A stretch of DNA of 64,000 bases from Pseudomonas sp. PSB18 (GTDB lineage: Bacteria; Pseudomonadota; Gammaproteobacteria; Pseudomonadales; Pseudomonadaceae), in NCBI RefSeq assembly GCF_014596565.1, contig NZ_NOIN01000002.1, forward strand, positions 248,001 to 312,000. The letters run 5' to 3'. The notes under the pieces are model-generated. The model saw only the letters and a program-made list of their open reading frames with translations. It was not told where the DNA came from and did not search any database. A program made the position numbers and the translations under genes. The number at the start of each line of letters is the position of its first letter. The stretch's first letter is position 1. Shown piece by piece: positions 36,500 to 45,918 of the stretch.

Positions 36500-37555
36500 T
36501 TACTGAATGTCCTCAGGCTTCACGATCACCCAGTTCTTGTCCGCCGTAACCGGCAACCCTTCCTTGGCCTGGGCGGCAGCGTGCTTGGCCATCATGCCGT
36601 TGATCTGGGTCATGTACTTGTCCTTGCGGTTGACCCACAGGTGGATACCGCCCTTGGCCACGTCCACATCGTGGAACAGCATGTAGCCGTCACTGCTCGG
36701 CGTATCACCCCCTACCAGGACCGGTTTCTTCCACTCATCGATGTACGTCAGGATCGCCGCATGCTTGCCGGCCATCCAGGTGGCCGGGGTCCACAGGTAA
36801 GGCGTGTATTCCAGGTCCAGGTTGGCCTTCTCGTCATACTTGCCGGCAGTGATCTGCTTGCGAGCGGTGGTCAGCTCGCCAGTCTTGCGATCCTTGAGCA
36901 GCGTGGTCACGCCGATGACGTTTTGCGGCTTGAGGTTGTAGCCGTATTTCGGATCGGCGGCGACCATGCGCACCAGCTCTTCCGACGCCGCGGTCATGAC
37001 ATAGACCTCGATGCCGTTTTCCATCAGCTTGTTGTACAGCTCGGCCTGGCCAGTGAAGACTTTCGGTGGGTTGACGTTGTAGTTGACCACCTTGTCGCCG
37101 TCGTAATACGTGGTCGGTACAGGTTTGCCAGACGCCATCAGCTCGTCGACGTAGCCCTTGAGTTCCTTGAGGGTGAAGCCGGAGAACACCTGGGCCACCC
37201 ATGGGTAGCAGACCATGTCGTCCACTTCGCAAAGGCGGTAGTAGTAACTGAACAGGCTTTCCTTGTGATCGGCAGTGTCCTTGAATGGAATCAACTTCAG
37301 GGAGGGATCCAGGCTTTCCCGGGTGATGAGGCCCTTGTTCTCCATGAACGGCAGCAACGACTCTTCAAGGTCGTAACGGTAACTGGTGTTGTCCATGTCG
37401 AACACCGCGAAGTTACCCTTGTTGGCGTTGGCCGCGATCATTGCCTCCAGCGCCTTGGCCTGTTCCGCCGGCCAGTGCTTGAGTTCGGTGGCAAGTGCCT
37501 GGCCGGCGAGACCAAGGCTCAAGGCAACAGCGAGAAAACGAGGTACGAGCTTCAT
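36500..37555 (-). CDS. pchP: Phosphorylcholine phosphatase (HAD superfamily)
   Basis: This 351-residue exported HAD hydrolase has a signal peptide (residues 1-22, ending GQALA). The nucleophile motif D53-M-D55-N-T-S is in FAVFDMDNTSYRYDLEESLL, a threonine/serine motif is in YVMTAASEELV, and the acidic motif is GGDTPSSDGYML. These features match P. aeruginosa PchP (PA5292), which releases phosphate from phosphorylcholine in choline use. Two ATGs (37561 and 37555) are 6 bp apart, and the second has better spacing from GGGAGA. It is divergent from tcyP. Confidence 0.88.
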   Translation of the reverse strand: MKLVPRFLAVALSLGLAGQALATELKHWPAEQAKALEAMIAANANKGNFAVFDMDNTSYRYDLEESLLPFMENKGLITRESLDPSLKLIPFKDTADHKESLFSYYYRLCEVDDMVCYPWVAQVFSGFTLKELKGYVDELMASGKPVPTTYYDGDKVVNYNVNPPKVFTGQAELYNKLMENGIEVYVMTAASEELVRMVAADPKYGYNLKPQNVIGVTTLLKDRKTGELTTARKQITAGKYDEKANLDLEYTPYLWTPATWMAGKHAAILTYIDEWKKPVLVGGDTPSSDGYMLFHDVDVAKGGIHLWVNRKDKYMTQINGMMAKHAAAQAKEGLPVTADKNWVIVKPEDIQ

Positions 37556-37796
37556 CGGCATTTCTCCCAGGTTCAAAGAACCCGACGCTAACAAATGCTT
37601 GTGACAGTCCTCGCCTGTCCACGACCGCTTGCGTCTCGATAACGCCAGCGACGTATCTGCAAACGCCACGTCCTTATTCCATAAACGACATTCAACATGC
37701 TTTTTTAGTATTAATTCATTAGTTTTCAGGCTGTTAGGCTTTCCTGCTCGCAGTCGCAGCTTCAGGCGACTGGCAAGTCTTAACGGAGCTTTTTTG

Positions 37797-39188
37797 ATGA
37801 ATCTGCCGCTGTTCCTCAATCTGCTGGTGTTCCTCGCCCTGCTGTTCGGCCTGGCACAAACCCGTCACCGCAACTGGAGCCTGGCGAAGAAAGTGCTGCT
37901 GGCACTGGTGCTGGGCGTGGGATTCGGAATTGCCCTGCACACGATCCATGGCGCCGGCAGCCCGGTGCTCAAAGCCTCCATCGGCTGGTTCGACCTAGTG
38001 GGCAACGGTTACGTGCAGTTGCTGCAGATGATCGTGATTCCGCTGGTCTTCGCCTCGATTCTCAGCGCCGTGGCCCGGCTGCATAACGCTTCGTCCCTGG
38101 GCAAGATCAGCTTCCTGACCATCGGCACGCTGCTGTTCACGACCGCCATCGCGGCCCTGATTGGTATTGGCTTGACCAATCTGTTCGGCCTCACGGCCGA
38201 AGGCCTTGTGGCCGGTACTCAGGAACTGGCGCGCCTGCAAGTGATCCAGAGCGATTACGCCGGCAAGGTCGCTGATCTGAATATCCCGCAGTTGCTGCTC
38301 TCGTTCATTCCACAGAACCCCTTCGCCGACCTGGCCCGGGCCAAGCCAACCTCGATCATCAGCGTGGTGATCTTTGCGGCATTCCTCGGTGTCGCGGCGC
38401 TGCAACTGCTCAAGGATGACGTCGAGAAAGGTCAGAAAGTGATCAACGCCATCGACACCCTGCAAAGCTGGGTCACGCGTCTGGTGCGCCTGGTGATGAA
38501 GCTGACTCCGTATGGTGTGCTGGCGTTGATGACCAAAGTGGTGGCCGGCTCCAACCTGCAGGACATCATCAAGCTGGGCAGTTTCGTGGTGGTGTCCTAC
38601 CTGGGGCTGGGCCTGATGTTCGTGGTCCACGGCCTGCTGGTGTCCGCCGCCGGGATCAACCCCCTGCGCTTCTTCCGCAAGATCTGGCCGGTGCTGACCT
38701 TTGCCTTCACCAGCCGCTCCAGCGCCGCGACCATCCCCCTGAGCATCGAAGCCCAGACCCGTCGCCTTGGCATTCCCCGAGCCATTGCCAGCTTCAGCGC
38801 GTCATTCGGAGCCACCATCGGCCAGAACGGTTGCGCCGGACTCTACCCTGCGATGCTCGCTGTGATGGTTGCGCCAACGGTGGGCATCAACCCGTTGGAT
38901 CCGGTGTGGATCGCAACCCTGGTTGCCATCGTGACCTTGAGCTCGGCCGGTGTGGCTGGGGTCGGTGGTGGCGCGACGTTCGCCGCGTTGATCGTGTTGC
39001 CGGCCATGGGCTTGCCGGTTTCGCTGGTGGCGTTGCTGATTTCCGTCGAGCCTCTGATCGACATGGGCCGCACGGCGTTGAACGTCAGCGGCTCGATCAC
39101 CGCCGGGGCGATTACCAGCCAGGTGATGCAGCAGACCGACAAGGCCTTGCTGGACGCGGAGGAGCAAGGCGAGCTGGTGCACGCTTGA
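37797..39188 (+). CDS. tcyP: L-cystine:cation symporter TcyP
   Basis: This 463-residue dicarboxylate/amino acid:cation symporter family protein starts [20 protein letters not shown] and has about nine membrane segments. [22 protein letters not shown]-like and [21 protein letters not shown] resemble E. coli TcyP/YdjN over the whole length, and that protein is also 463 residues. It imports L-cystine. The ATG follows TAACGGAGCTTTTTTG. The AT-rich upstream region (37690-37730) is a likely promoter site. Confidence 0.9.
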   Translation: MNLPLFLNLLVFLALLFGLAQTRHRNWSLAKKVLLALVLGVGFGIALHTIHGAGSPVLKASIGWFDLVGNGYVQLLQMIVIPLVFASILSAVARLHNASSLGKISFLTIGTLLFTTAIAALIGIGLTNLFGLTAEGLVAGTQELARLQVIQSDYAGKVADLNIPQLLLSFIPQNPFADLARAKPTSIISVVIFAAFLGVAALQLLKDDVEKGQKVINAIDTLQSWVTRLVRLVMKLTPYGVLALMTKVVAGSNLQDIIKLGSFVVVSYLGLGLMFVVHGLLVSAAGINPLRFFRKIWPVLTFAFTSRSSAATIPLSIEAQTRRLGIPRAIASFSASFGATIGQNGCAGLYPAMLAVMVAPTVGINPLDPVWIATLVAIVTLSSAGVAGVGGGATFAALIVLPAMGLPVSLVALLISVEPLIDMGRTALNVSGSITAGAITSQVMQQTDKALLDAEEQGELVHA

Positions 39189-39199
39189 TGCTTGATAGC

Positions 39200-39288
39200 T
39201 GTGGGAGCAAAGCTGGCTCGCGATGACGGTTATGCGGTTTGACCAATAGACCGCATCGCCTGAATCGCGGGCAAGCCTTGCTCCCACA
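39200..39288. repeat. REP doublet, mixed GGGAGCAA family
   Basis: The left arm TGTGGGAGCAAAGCTGGCTC (from 39200) and right arm GGCAAGCCTTGCTCCCACA (ending at 39288) are imperfect complements. It resembles the copy at 7716. It lies between the convergent tcyP and folA genes. Confidence 0.75.
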
Positions 39289-39320
39289 ACCAGCGCGACA
39301 CTTTGCTTGGAGCCTGAACT

Positions 39321-39833
39321 TTAAAGCTTCTCCCAAACCTCAAAACTGTACGCCGGCTTATCCCCCTCCGCCGGGTTCGGCTGGTTCGAAACCAGTTTCC
39401 ACCGGCTCGCATCAAACTCCGGAAACCATGCATCCCCTTCCGGGTTCAGCGCCACACGGGTCAGGTACAGCCGATCCGCCTGATCCAGGGCCTGGGCATA
39501 CAGCTGGGCACCGCCGATCAACATCAGCTCATCGACACCTTGCGCCAGCGCCCATGCCTCGGCCCGCTCCACCGCTGCCTCCAGCGAGGAAAAGACTTCC
39601 GCGCCCTCGAGCACCAGATCTGGCTGACGACTGACCACGATGTTCAAGCGCCCCGGCAGTGGTCGGCCGAGGGAGTCCCAGGTCTTGCGTCCCATGATGA
39701 TCGGCTTGCCCAGGGTGGTGGCCTTGAAGTACTTGAAATCCCCCGGCAAGTGCCAGGGCATGCTGTTGTCGATGCCGATCACACGGTTTTCACCGAGGGC
39801 TGCGATCAGGCTTAAGGGGAGAGTTTTTTTCAT
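39321..39833 (-). CDS. folA: Dihydrofolate reductase
   Basis: This 170-residue protein reduces dihydrofolate with NADPH and is the trimethoprim target. The start LSLIAALGENRVIGIDNSMPWHLPGDFKYFK contains the catalytic Asp-type region, IMGRKTWDSLGRPLPGR binds NADPH, and LMLIGGAQLYAQAL is the C-terminal signature. A short 84-bp gap separates it from the divergent DUF2868 gene. Confidence 0.97.
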   Translation of the reverse strand: MKKTLPLSLIAALGENRVIGIDNSMPWHLPGDFKYFKATTLGKPIIMGRKTWDSLGRPLPGRLNIVVSRQPDLVLEGAEVFSSLEAAVERAEAWALAQGVDELMLIGGAQLYAQALDQADRLYLTRVALNPEGDAWFPEFDASRWKLVSNQPNPAEGDKPAYSFEVWEKL

Positions 39834-39917
39834 GGTGCCGAGGATAGCAGAGGCTCAACGTACCCCGACAGGCGCTCCAGCGGTTATCCTCAACCCTCAT
39901 TTGCGACGGAAGCGCCT

Positions 39918-41297
39918 GTGACTGCTCCCCAGACTGAACTGCAGAACCTCTGGCTGACCGAGACGGTACGCCTGCGTGAAGAGCACGCAGGTCCGCTCGA
40001 AGACCAGGAAGCCAATCGCCTGGCCCGTGCGGCGGGTGGCGATCTCTCGACTCGCATTCACCATCGTGCCCGCCGGTTGGCCGAGCGCGACGGTCTCACC
40101 GAAGCCCTGCGCCATTGGCTGCAAGGGGCACGTCTGGCGCTGATCGTACTGGCAGTCTTCGCCCTCCTCAGCGGCGCCGGCCTGGGGGTTGCCGCACTCG
40201 GCGACGGCCGGACGCCCGTCAACGTGTTCTGGGCCCTCGGCAGCCTGTTGGGGCTGAACCTGATCCTGCTCATCGGCTGGGCCCTGGGCCTGATATTCGC
40301 CGGGGACCAAGGCGCGACACTGGGGCGTCTGTGGCTGTGGCTCAGCGAAAAACTCGCCCGGGATGCCAAGGCTGCCCAACTGGCGCCGGCCTTGCTGCTC
40401 TTGCTGCAACGACACAAGCTCAATCGCTGGGCCCTCGGCATGCTGGTGAACGGCCTGTGGCTGCTGGCGATGCTCAGCGCGCTGGTCATCCTACTGCTGC
40501 TGATGGCGACCCGACGTTATGGCTTTGTCTGGGAAACCACCATTCTCGGGGGCGAAACCTTCGTCACCCTGACCCGCACTCTTGGTGCGTTGCCGGCGCT
40601 GTTGGGTTTCAGTGTCCCGACCGTCGAGATGATTCGCGCCAGCGGCGACGGTGCCCTGAACATCGAAAGCGCCCGCCAGGCCTGGGCTGCGTGGCTGGTG
40701 GGCGTGGTGCTGGTGTATGGCGTGCTGCCGCGCCTGGGCCTGGCACTGCTGTGCCTGTGGCGTTGGCGGCGCGGCCGCGCCTCCCTGCGCCTGGATTTGA
40801 ACCTGCCGGGCTACGCGCAACTGCGCGAACACCTGATGCCCAGCAGTGAACGGCTGGGGGTCAATGATGCCGCGCCGGGACAATTGCATCAGATCGAGCG
40901 CTCTGACGGTACGCTGGACAGCGCGGGGGCGCTGCTGGTGGCGATCGAACTGGACGAGCGGCCGTGGCCGCCGAAGCTGCCGGACTCGGTGAACAACGCC
41001 GGCGTCCTCGACAGCCGCGAATCACGTCACAAACTCCTCGAACAGCTGTCGCGCTTTCCTCCGGCGCGCCTGGCGATTGCCTGCGACCCGCGACGCTCCC
41101 CTGACCGCGGTAGCCTGGCATTGATCGCCGAACTGGCCCGCAGCGCCAGTGCGACCCGCGTCTGGCTGTTGCAGGCGCCCCCGGGCGAGGCCCTGGATGC
41201 CGAGCGCCTGGGCGACTGGCACAACGCGCTGCAACAGTTGCAGTTGCCCTTCGCCGACTGTGCGCCCTTGAACTGGCTGGAGACCGGCCATGACTGA
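39918..41297 (+). CDS. DUF2868 domain-containing membrane protein
   Basis: This 459-residue protein uses a GTG start preceded by GACGGAAG. The N-terminal 70 residues are charged. Membrane helices are predicted at about residues 72-95, 103-125, 175-197 and 255-290, and a soluble C-terminal half of about 170 residues follows. It matches DUF2868, whose function is unknown. It overlaps the DUF3482 GTPase gene by 8 bp, and the pair is conserved together. The two are therefore likely to form one membrane complex, which is inferred from gene fusion-like spacing. Confidence 0.85.
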   Translation: MTAPQTELQNLWLTETVRLREEHAGPLEDQEANRLARAAGGDLSTRIHHRARRLAERDGLTEALRHWLQGARLALIVLAVFALLSGAGLGVAALGDGRTPVNVFWALGSLLGLNLILLIGWALGLIFAGDQGATLGRLWLWLSEKLARDAKAAQLAPALLLLLQRHKLNRWALGMLVNGLWLLAMLSALVILLLLMATRRYGFVWETTILGGETFVTLTRTLGALPALLGFSVPTVEMIRASGDGALNIESARQAWAAWLVGVVLVYGVLPRLGLALLCLWRWRRGRASLRLDLNLPGYAQLREHLMPSSERLGVNDAAPGQLHQIERSDGTLDSAGALLVAIELDERPWPPKLPDSVNNAGVLDSRESRHKLLEQLSRFPPARLAIACDPRRSPDRGSLALIAELARSASATRVWLLQAPPGEALDAERLGDWHNALQQLQLPFADCAPLNWLETGHD

Positions 41298-42663
41298 GCC
41301 CATGAAGCCGTTGAAACTGGCCGTGGTCGGACACACCAACGTCGGCAAGACCTCGCTGCTGCGCACCCTGACCCGCGACGTCGGCTTTGGCGAAGTGTCC
41401 CATCGCCCGAGCACCACCCGGCACGTCGAGGGTGCGCGCCTGTCGGTGGACGGCGAAGCGCTGCTGGAGCTGTACGACACGCCAGGCCTGGAGGATGCCA
41501 TTGCCTTGCTCGATTACCTCGAGCGCCTGGAACGTCCCGGTGAACGCCTGGACGGCCCGGCGCGCCTGGCCCGTTTCCTGGAGGGCAGCGAGGCGCGACA
41601 ACGTTTCGAGCAGGAAGCCAAGGTGCTGCGGCAACTGCTGGCCAGCGATGCCGGGCTCTACGTGATCGACGCCCGTGAGCCGGTGCTGGCGAAATACCGC
41701 GATGAACTGGAAGTCCTCGCCAGCTGCGGTAAACCGCTGCTGCCGGTGCTGAATTTCGTCAGCAGCGCCCACCACCGCGAACCCGATTGGCGCGAGGCTC
41801 TGGCCCGCCTGGGGCTGCACGCCCTGGTGCGATTCGACAGCGTCGCGCCGCCCGAAGATGGCGAGCGGCGCCTGTATGAAAGTCTTGCACTGTTGTTGGA
41901 AAACGCTCGCGGCCAACTGGAAAGGCTGATTGCCGATCAACAGGCCCAGCGCCTGGCTCGCCAGCAGAGCGCGGCGCGCTTGATCGCCGAGTTGCTGATC
42001 GACTGCGCCGCCTGCCGACGCAGCGTGACCAGCGACACCGAACTGGAGCGCCAAGCCATCACTGAGCTGCACAACGCGGTGCGCCAACGGGAACAGCGCT
42101 GCGTCGAGGCCCTGCTCAAGCTCTACGCCTTCCGTCCCCGGGACGCCGCGGCCAGTGACCTACCGCTGCTCGATGGACGCTGGGGCGATGACCTGTTCAA
42201 CCCGGCCACCCTCAAGCAACTGGGCGTTCGGGTCGGCGGCGGTATCGCGGCCGGTGCCGCGGCCGGTGCCGGTGTGGATTTGCTGGTGGGCGGCCTGACC
42301 CTCGGCGCCGCCGCCCTGGCCGGCGCCATTGCCGGCGGCGCCCTGCAAACCGCCCGCGGCTATGGCAACCGGTTGATGGGCAAGTTCAAGGGCCAGCGGG
42401 AACTGACGGTGGACGACAGCGTGCTGCGCCTGCTGGCCCTGCGCCAACGACAACTGCTGCAAGCCCTGAACCAACGCGGCCATGCGGCACTGGACAGCAT
42501 TCGGATCGACACGCCCCAAGACAAGAGCTGGCGCGAGGGCAAACTGCCCGAAGCCTTGAACAAGGCTCGGGCGTATCCGCAGTGGTCGTCGCTCAACGCC
42601 CATCCAAGGTTGAGCCAGGCCGAGCGGCAGGAGCAGATCGAGCAGCTTGCCGCGCAGTTATAG
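41290..42663 (+). CDS. DUF3482 domain P-loop GTPase
   Basis: This 457-residue protein has an N-terminal Era/TrmE-like GTPase domain. The P-loop GHTNVGKT is at residues 14-21, switch I has RPSTTRHVEG, and YDTPGLEDA is the G3 motif. A DUF3482 C-terminal half contains a glycine zipper (GGGIAAGAAAGAGVDLLVGG) that suits membrane association. Function is unknown. It overlaps DUF2868, and the two are probably co-translated. Confidence 0.88.
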   Translation: MTEPMKPLKLAVVGHTNVGKTSLLRTLTRDVGFGEVSHRPSTTRHVEGARLSVDGEALLELYDTPGLEDAIALLDYLERLERPGERLDGPARLARFLEGSEARQRFEQEAKVLRQLLASDAGLYVIDAREPVLAKYRDELEVLASCGKPLLPVLNFVSSAHHREPDWREALARLGLHALVRFDSVAPPEDGERRLYESLALLLENARGQLERLIADQQAQRLARQQSAARLIAELLIDCAACRRSVTSDTELERQAITELHNAVRQREQRCVEALLKLYAFRPRDAAASDLPLLDGRWGDDLFNPATLKQLGVRVGGGIAAGAAAGAGVDLLVGGLTLGAAALAGAIAGGALQTARGYGNRLMGKFKGQRELTVDDSVLRLLALRQRQLLQALNQRGHAALDSIRIDTPQDKSWREGKLPEALNKARAYPQWSSLNAHPRLSQAERQEQIEQLAAQL

Positions 42664-42675
42664 GCGACCCGGTCC

Positions 42676-42706
42676 CTGTGGCGAGGGGATGAATCCCCTC
42701 GCCACA
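42676..42706. repeat. Short REP hairpin, TGTGGCGAGGGGATTTATCCCC family (single unit)
   Basis: TGTGGCGAGGGGAT and ATCCCCTCGCCACA form a near-perfect hairpin. It is a short form of the repeat at 61675-61770. It lies between convergent genes and might end transcription. Confidence 0.7.
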
Positions 42707-42729
42707 AAAGAGGTTGTGTCAGGTGGAGA

Positions 42730-43221
42730 TCAGCAGTTGATCAAAGCTTTGAGCGCCGCCGCAGCCTCAGCCAACTCCAACTCGCTGAACACCCGCACCC
42801 CGTGACGCTTGAGCAACGCTGCCGTCACGCCTTCGCCAGGGACCTTCACGCCGCCGAACGTCCCATCATACGTCAGCAGGTTGCCGCAGGACGGGCTGTT
42901 GGCCTTGAGCACGGCGATCCGGATAGCGTGTTCACGCACCAACTCCAGCGCCTGGTACGCACCCGACAGGAACTGCGCACTCACGTCCTCCCCATCGCAG
43001 GTCATCACTGCCGCCTGGCCATCGAGCACCTGCGTACCCTGCCCGCCGGGAATTTCCGCCGCAGCCCGAGGCGTGGGCAAACCCCCGGCGACTTCCGGGC
43101 ACAGCGGCACGACACGGCCTTCATCGACCCAGCGCTGGAGTTGCTCGAAAGGCCCGCTCGCACCTGCGTCGTAACGCACGCGATGTCCAAGCAGGCAACG
43201 ACTGACCAGGATCTTTTCCAT
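42730..43221 (-). CDS. DUF523 family protein
   Basis: This 163-residue protein begins MEKILVSRCLLGHRVRYDAG and contains VVPLCPEVAGGLPTPR and AVLKANSPSCG, the DUF523 (YbbK-like) hallmarks with conserved cysteines that may bind a metal or cluster. Function is unknown. It starts 2 bp after the stop of the upstream prolyl-hydroxylase-like gene, so the two are one operon. Confidence 0.87.
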   Translation of the reverse strand: MEKILVSRCLLGHRVRYDAGASGPFEQLQRWVDEGRVVPLCPEVAGGLPTPRAAAEIPGGQGTQVLDGQAAVMTCDGEDVSAQFLSGAYQALELVREHAIRIAVLKANSPSCGNLLTYDGTFGGVKVPGEGVTAALLKRHGVRVFSELELAEAAAALKALINC

Positions 43222-43223
43222 GC

Positions 43224-43847
43224 TTAGAACAACTCGTTGCCACGACGTCGGAACCAGCCGGTCAAGGACAGGCGATCCCGCGTGGCCGGCAGGACTTCAT
43301 GGGGGACGTTCCCCGACAGGAACACCACCAGGCAGCCGCCGGTGGGGACCACGTCATGCTCCGCCCCTTCATCCAGGTACATACGCAACTGGCCACCATG
43401 CTCCGGCAACCAGGCGTCATTGAGGTAGACCACCGCCGACACCATGCGCCGGTCATCATCGCGAAAGCGGTCGACGTGCTTGAGGTAGAACGCGCCGGGC
43501 GGGTACAGGGCAAAGTGGCTTTCAAAATCCTCCAGGCCCAGGAAGAGCCCACGGTTCAACGCCTCGCGCAGGCTGTCCATCAACCCCAGGTAACGGTCGC
43601 AGGCCTCGGCCTGGCCGGGCTCGATCCACTGGATGCGATCACCCCGTATGCCTTCGCGGATCTCCGAAGACAAGCCGCGCCCGACCGCAGCCGGGGCCAG
43701 TTCGCCTTCGACGGCACGCTGGCGGCACTCGGCCGCCAGGGCGCGGGTCAACGCATCCGGCAGGAAGATGTTCTGCTGCGACCAGCCGCGCTCGGCCAGG
43801 TCGTCGACGATACGTAATAGCAACGGGTGATCGGAAGGTATTTGCAT
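43224..43847 (-). CDS. 2-oxoglutarate/Fe(II) oxygenase, prolyl-4-hydroxylase type
   Basis: This 207-residue protein has the iron-binding HxD...H triad H124, D126 and H183 in YLKHVDRF and VPHEVLPATRDR. R192 is in place to bind 2-oxoglutarate. VVYLNDAWLPEHGGQLRMY is the P4Hc signature region. The protein target is unknown, and a ribosomal protein or elongation-factor hydroxylase is one possibility. The ATG at 43847 (MQIPSDHPLL) fits the family. An upstream ATG at 43856 is also in frame. Confidence 0.87.
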   Translation of the reverse strand: MQIPSDHPLLLRIVDDLAERGWSQQNIFLPDALTRALAAECRQRAVEGELAPAAVGRGLSSEIREGIRGDRIQWIEPGQAEACDRYLGLMDSLREALNRGLFLGLEDFESHFALYPPGAFYLKHVDRFRDDDRRMVSAVVYLNDAWLPEHGGQLRMYLDEGAEHDVVPTGGCLVVFLSGNVPHEVLPATRDRLSLTGWFRRRGNELF

Positions 43848-43996
43848 GGCGCGCATAGTATGCCTGTACCCGCAAAATCGACAGCGCCACGCAGCGGGTT
43901 TGCAACGCCAGGTGGCACTGCCGTACGAACTTGATACGAATTCTCGACAAGTCCCCACACCCCACGGAGAATAGTCGGCTGCTGACAGGAGTCCCT

Positions 43997-44740
43997 ATGC
44001 GCCGTTTGCTTTTCTCACTGTTGATGTTCTGCGTTTTGCCCGCCTGGGCAGACAGCTATGACCAGTTGTACAAGGTCGCCGGCTGGCCGGAACAGCGGGC
44101 GCATTTCAACGATGCCTTGAGCGCCGCGCAGCAGCGTTACCAGAACAGCCTGCCGCCGGCGGTGTTCCAGGCCCTGGTCAACAACAGCAATCAACGCTTC
44201 GCCCCCCAGGCCATGGATCAACGGGCCGAGGCGCAGATGCGCAGGAATCTTCGTGATCCAAACCCGGCCCTGGCATTTTTCCAGTCGCCGCTGGGACGCA
44301 AGGTCGTGGCCGCCGAGCTGTTGGCGACCCGTCGCGACCAATTGGCAAAGAACGCCAAGGGTCTGCCCAAGATGCAGGCCAGCGACAACCGCCTGCTGAT
44401 CATCGGCCACCTGGCCCAGGCCCTGCCCGCCCGCGAGGCCGGCGCCGAAGTCAGCCTGGCCATCGCCGGGGTGGCGGCCGACAGCCTGAGCTCGATGATC
44501 CCCGGCCTGCTGGGCGGCGGCCAGGCCCAGGGCATGCTGAACGGCCAGCGCCAGCGGCTGATGGATCAGATCGGCGCCGACCTGAACAACACATTGCTGT
44601 ACGTCTACCGTGACCTGACCGATACCGAGCTGGAGGAGTTCTCCACGTTTGCCGAATCGGCCGAGGGCCAGGCCTATTACCAGGCGGCCCTGGCGGCGAT
44701 CCGGGCGGGGTTGGCGGTGGGGCAGACTCTCGGGCAGTAG
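43997..44740 (+). CDS. DUF2059 domain exported protein
   Basis: This 247-residue protein has a Sec signal peptide (MRRLLFSLLMFCVLPAWADS, cleavage near residue 18) and an alpha-helical mature domain. The C-terminal part, with LYVYRDLTDTELEEFSTFAESAEGQAYYQA, is the DUF2059 pattern. It is a predicted periplasmic protein of unknown role. The ATG follows CAGGAGTCCCT. Confidence 0.85.
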   Translation: MRRLLFSLLMFCVLPAWADSYDQLYKVAGWPEQRAHFNDALSAAQQRYQNSLPPAVFQALVNNSNQRFAPQAMDQRAEAQMRRNLRDPNPALAFFQSPLGRKVVAAELLATRRDQLAKNAKGLPKMQASDNRLLIIGHLAQALPAREAGAEVSLAIAGVAADSLSSMIPGLLGGGQAQGMLNGQRQRLMDQIGADLNNTLLYVYRDLTDTELEEFSTFAESAEGQAYYQAALAAIRAGLAVGQTLGQ

Positions 44741-44763
44741 ACACTTCAGCGCCTGAGATTCCG

Positions 44764-44850
44764 CCATCGCGAGCAGGCTCGCTCCCACAGGGAATCGGGT
44801 GTGTACACGGCCCCGCCGAGATTCATTGTGGGAGCGAGCCTGCTCGCGAT
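44764..44850. repeat. REP doublet, outward orientation
   Basis: CATCGCGAGCAGGCTCGCTC (from 44764) and TGTGGGAGCGAGCCTGCTCG (ending by 44850) are reverse complements with the GCGAT ends facing outwards. It lies between two convergent genes. Confidence 0.85.
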
Positions 44851-44863
44851 AGGGCCCTTGCAG

Positions 44864-45811
44864 TCACCGCCGGATCCGGCTCATCCGCCTGGTCAGAAAC
44901 CCAAACATCTCCTGCCGCATCGCCAGTACTTCATTGGCCAGGTGATGCCGGCCTTCGGGCAGCATCAGCACCTGGGGCCGGTCGAACTTGCCCTGCAACA
45001 CCTGCAGATTGTGTTTCCAATCCACCGTCATGTCCGCCTGCCCCTGCACGATCAGTGGCTGGCGCGGGCTGCTCGGGGCGGCTTCGATACGCTTGATCCA
45101 GCGCCCCAAGGCGCCCACCCAGGCAGTAGGCAGGCGTAGCGGCTGCAGTGGGTCGGCTTGCAGGAATGGCAGGAACTGCGGATCGGTGGAGTTTTCGCTG
45201 AAGCGCCGGGCGATGCCGGTCACGAAGGGCTTGAGCAGGTAATAACTCAGCCGTGACCAGCCCCAGGCCCGAGGCCGCACCAGAGGCGACAACAGGATGA
45301 CCTGGCCCTGGGCCGGGCTGCTTGCGCCCTGGTTGAGCACATGATCGACCACGATTGCGCCGCCGGTGCTTTGTCCGCAGAGGTGCCAGGGCTGTGGCAG
45401 CTCCAGCGTCCCGGCCTCCGCCAGCAGCTTCTGCAGCGTGGCCTGGTATTCGGCGAAATCACCGATGCTGGCGCGCTCACCGCTGGACAGTCCATGGCCC
45501 GGCAGATCGCAGGCGATCACCGCGAACTGCTGCTCCAGCGCCCATTCGATCAAATGCCGGTAAAGCCCCATGTGATCGTAGTAACCGTGGAACACGAACA
45601 ACGTCGCCACGGCTTTTTCCGGACACCAGACCTGACCGACCAACTCATACCCATCGATCTCAAAACGCCCAAGGCCCTTGCGCAAGGTCCGCTGGGGGAA
45701 ATCCAATCCATAGAAGTGTTGATAAGCCTGCGCCTGCGCAGACAGCGGCTGCCACTGGGCCAACGGTTGCAAACTGGCACGCAGGCGATCAGGGTCGAAA
45801 GTGGCAGGCAT
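44864..45811 (-). CDS. Alpha/beta hydrolase, lysophospholipase-like
   Basis: This 315-residue protein is a Hydrolase_4 family member. FVFHGYYDHMGLYRHLIEW is the oxyanion region, CDLPGHGLSSGERA follows, the nucleophile is Ser148 in LCGQSTGGA, and the C-terminal LPEGRHHLANE carries the histidine. The ATG at 45811 (MPATFDPDRL) is chosen because GGAAATATCG precedes it. In-frame ATGs at 45871 and 45940 exist. It is a predicted monoacylglycerol or lysophospholipid hydrolase, with substrate not determined. Confidence 0.85.
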   Translation of the reverse strand: MPATFDPDRLRASLQPLAQWQPLSAQAQAYQHFYGLDFPQRTLRKGLGRFEIDGYELVGQVWCPEKAVATLFVFHGYYDHMGLYRHLIEWALEQQFAVIACDLPGHGLSSGERASIGDFAEYQATLQKLLAEAGTLELPQPWHLCGQSTGGAIVVDHVLNQGASSPAQGQVILLSPLVRPRAWGWSRLSYYLLKPFVTGIARRFSENSTDPQFLPFLQADPLQPLRLPTAWVGALGRWIKRIEAAPSSPRQPLIVQGQADMTVDWKHNLQVLQGKFDRPQVLMLPEGRHHLANEVLAMRQEMFGFLTRRMSRIRR

Positions 45812-45918
45812 CGATATTTCCAGGCAAATGCGCAAGGCGCGAAACAGACTTTGTAGACCTGCGATATTCATCTGTCGCGACAGGCATGGCAAGCTACGCG
45901 GCTTCAGAGGATGAATCC

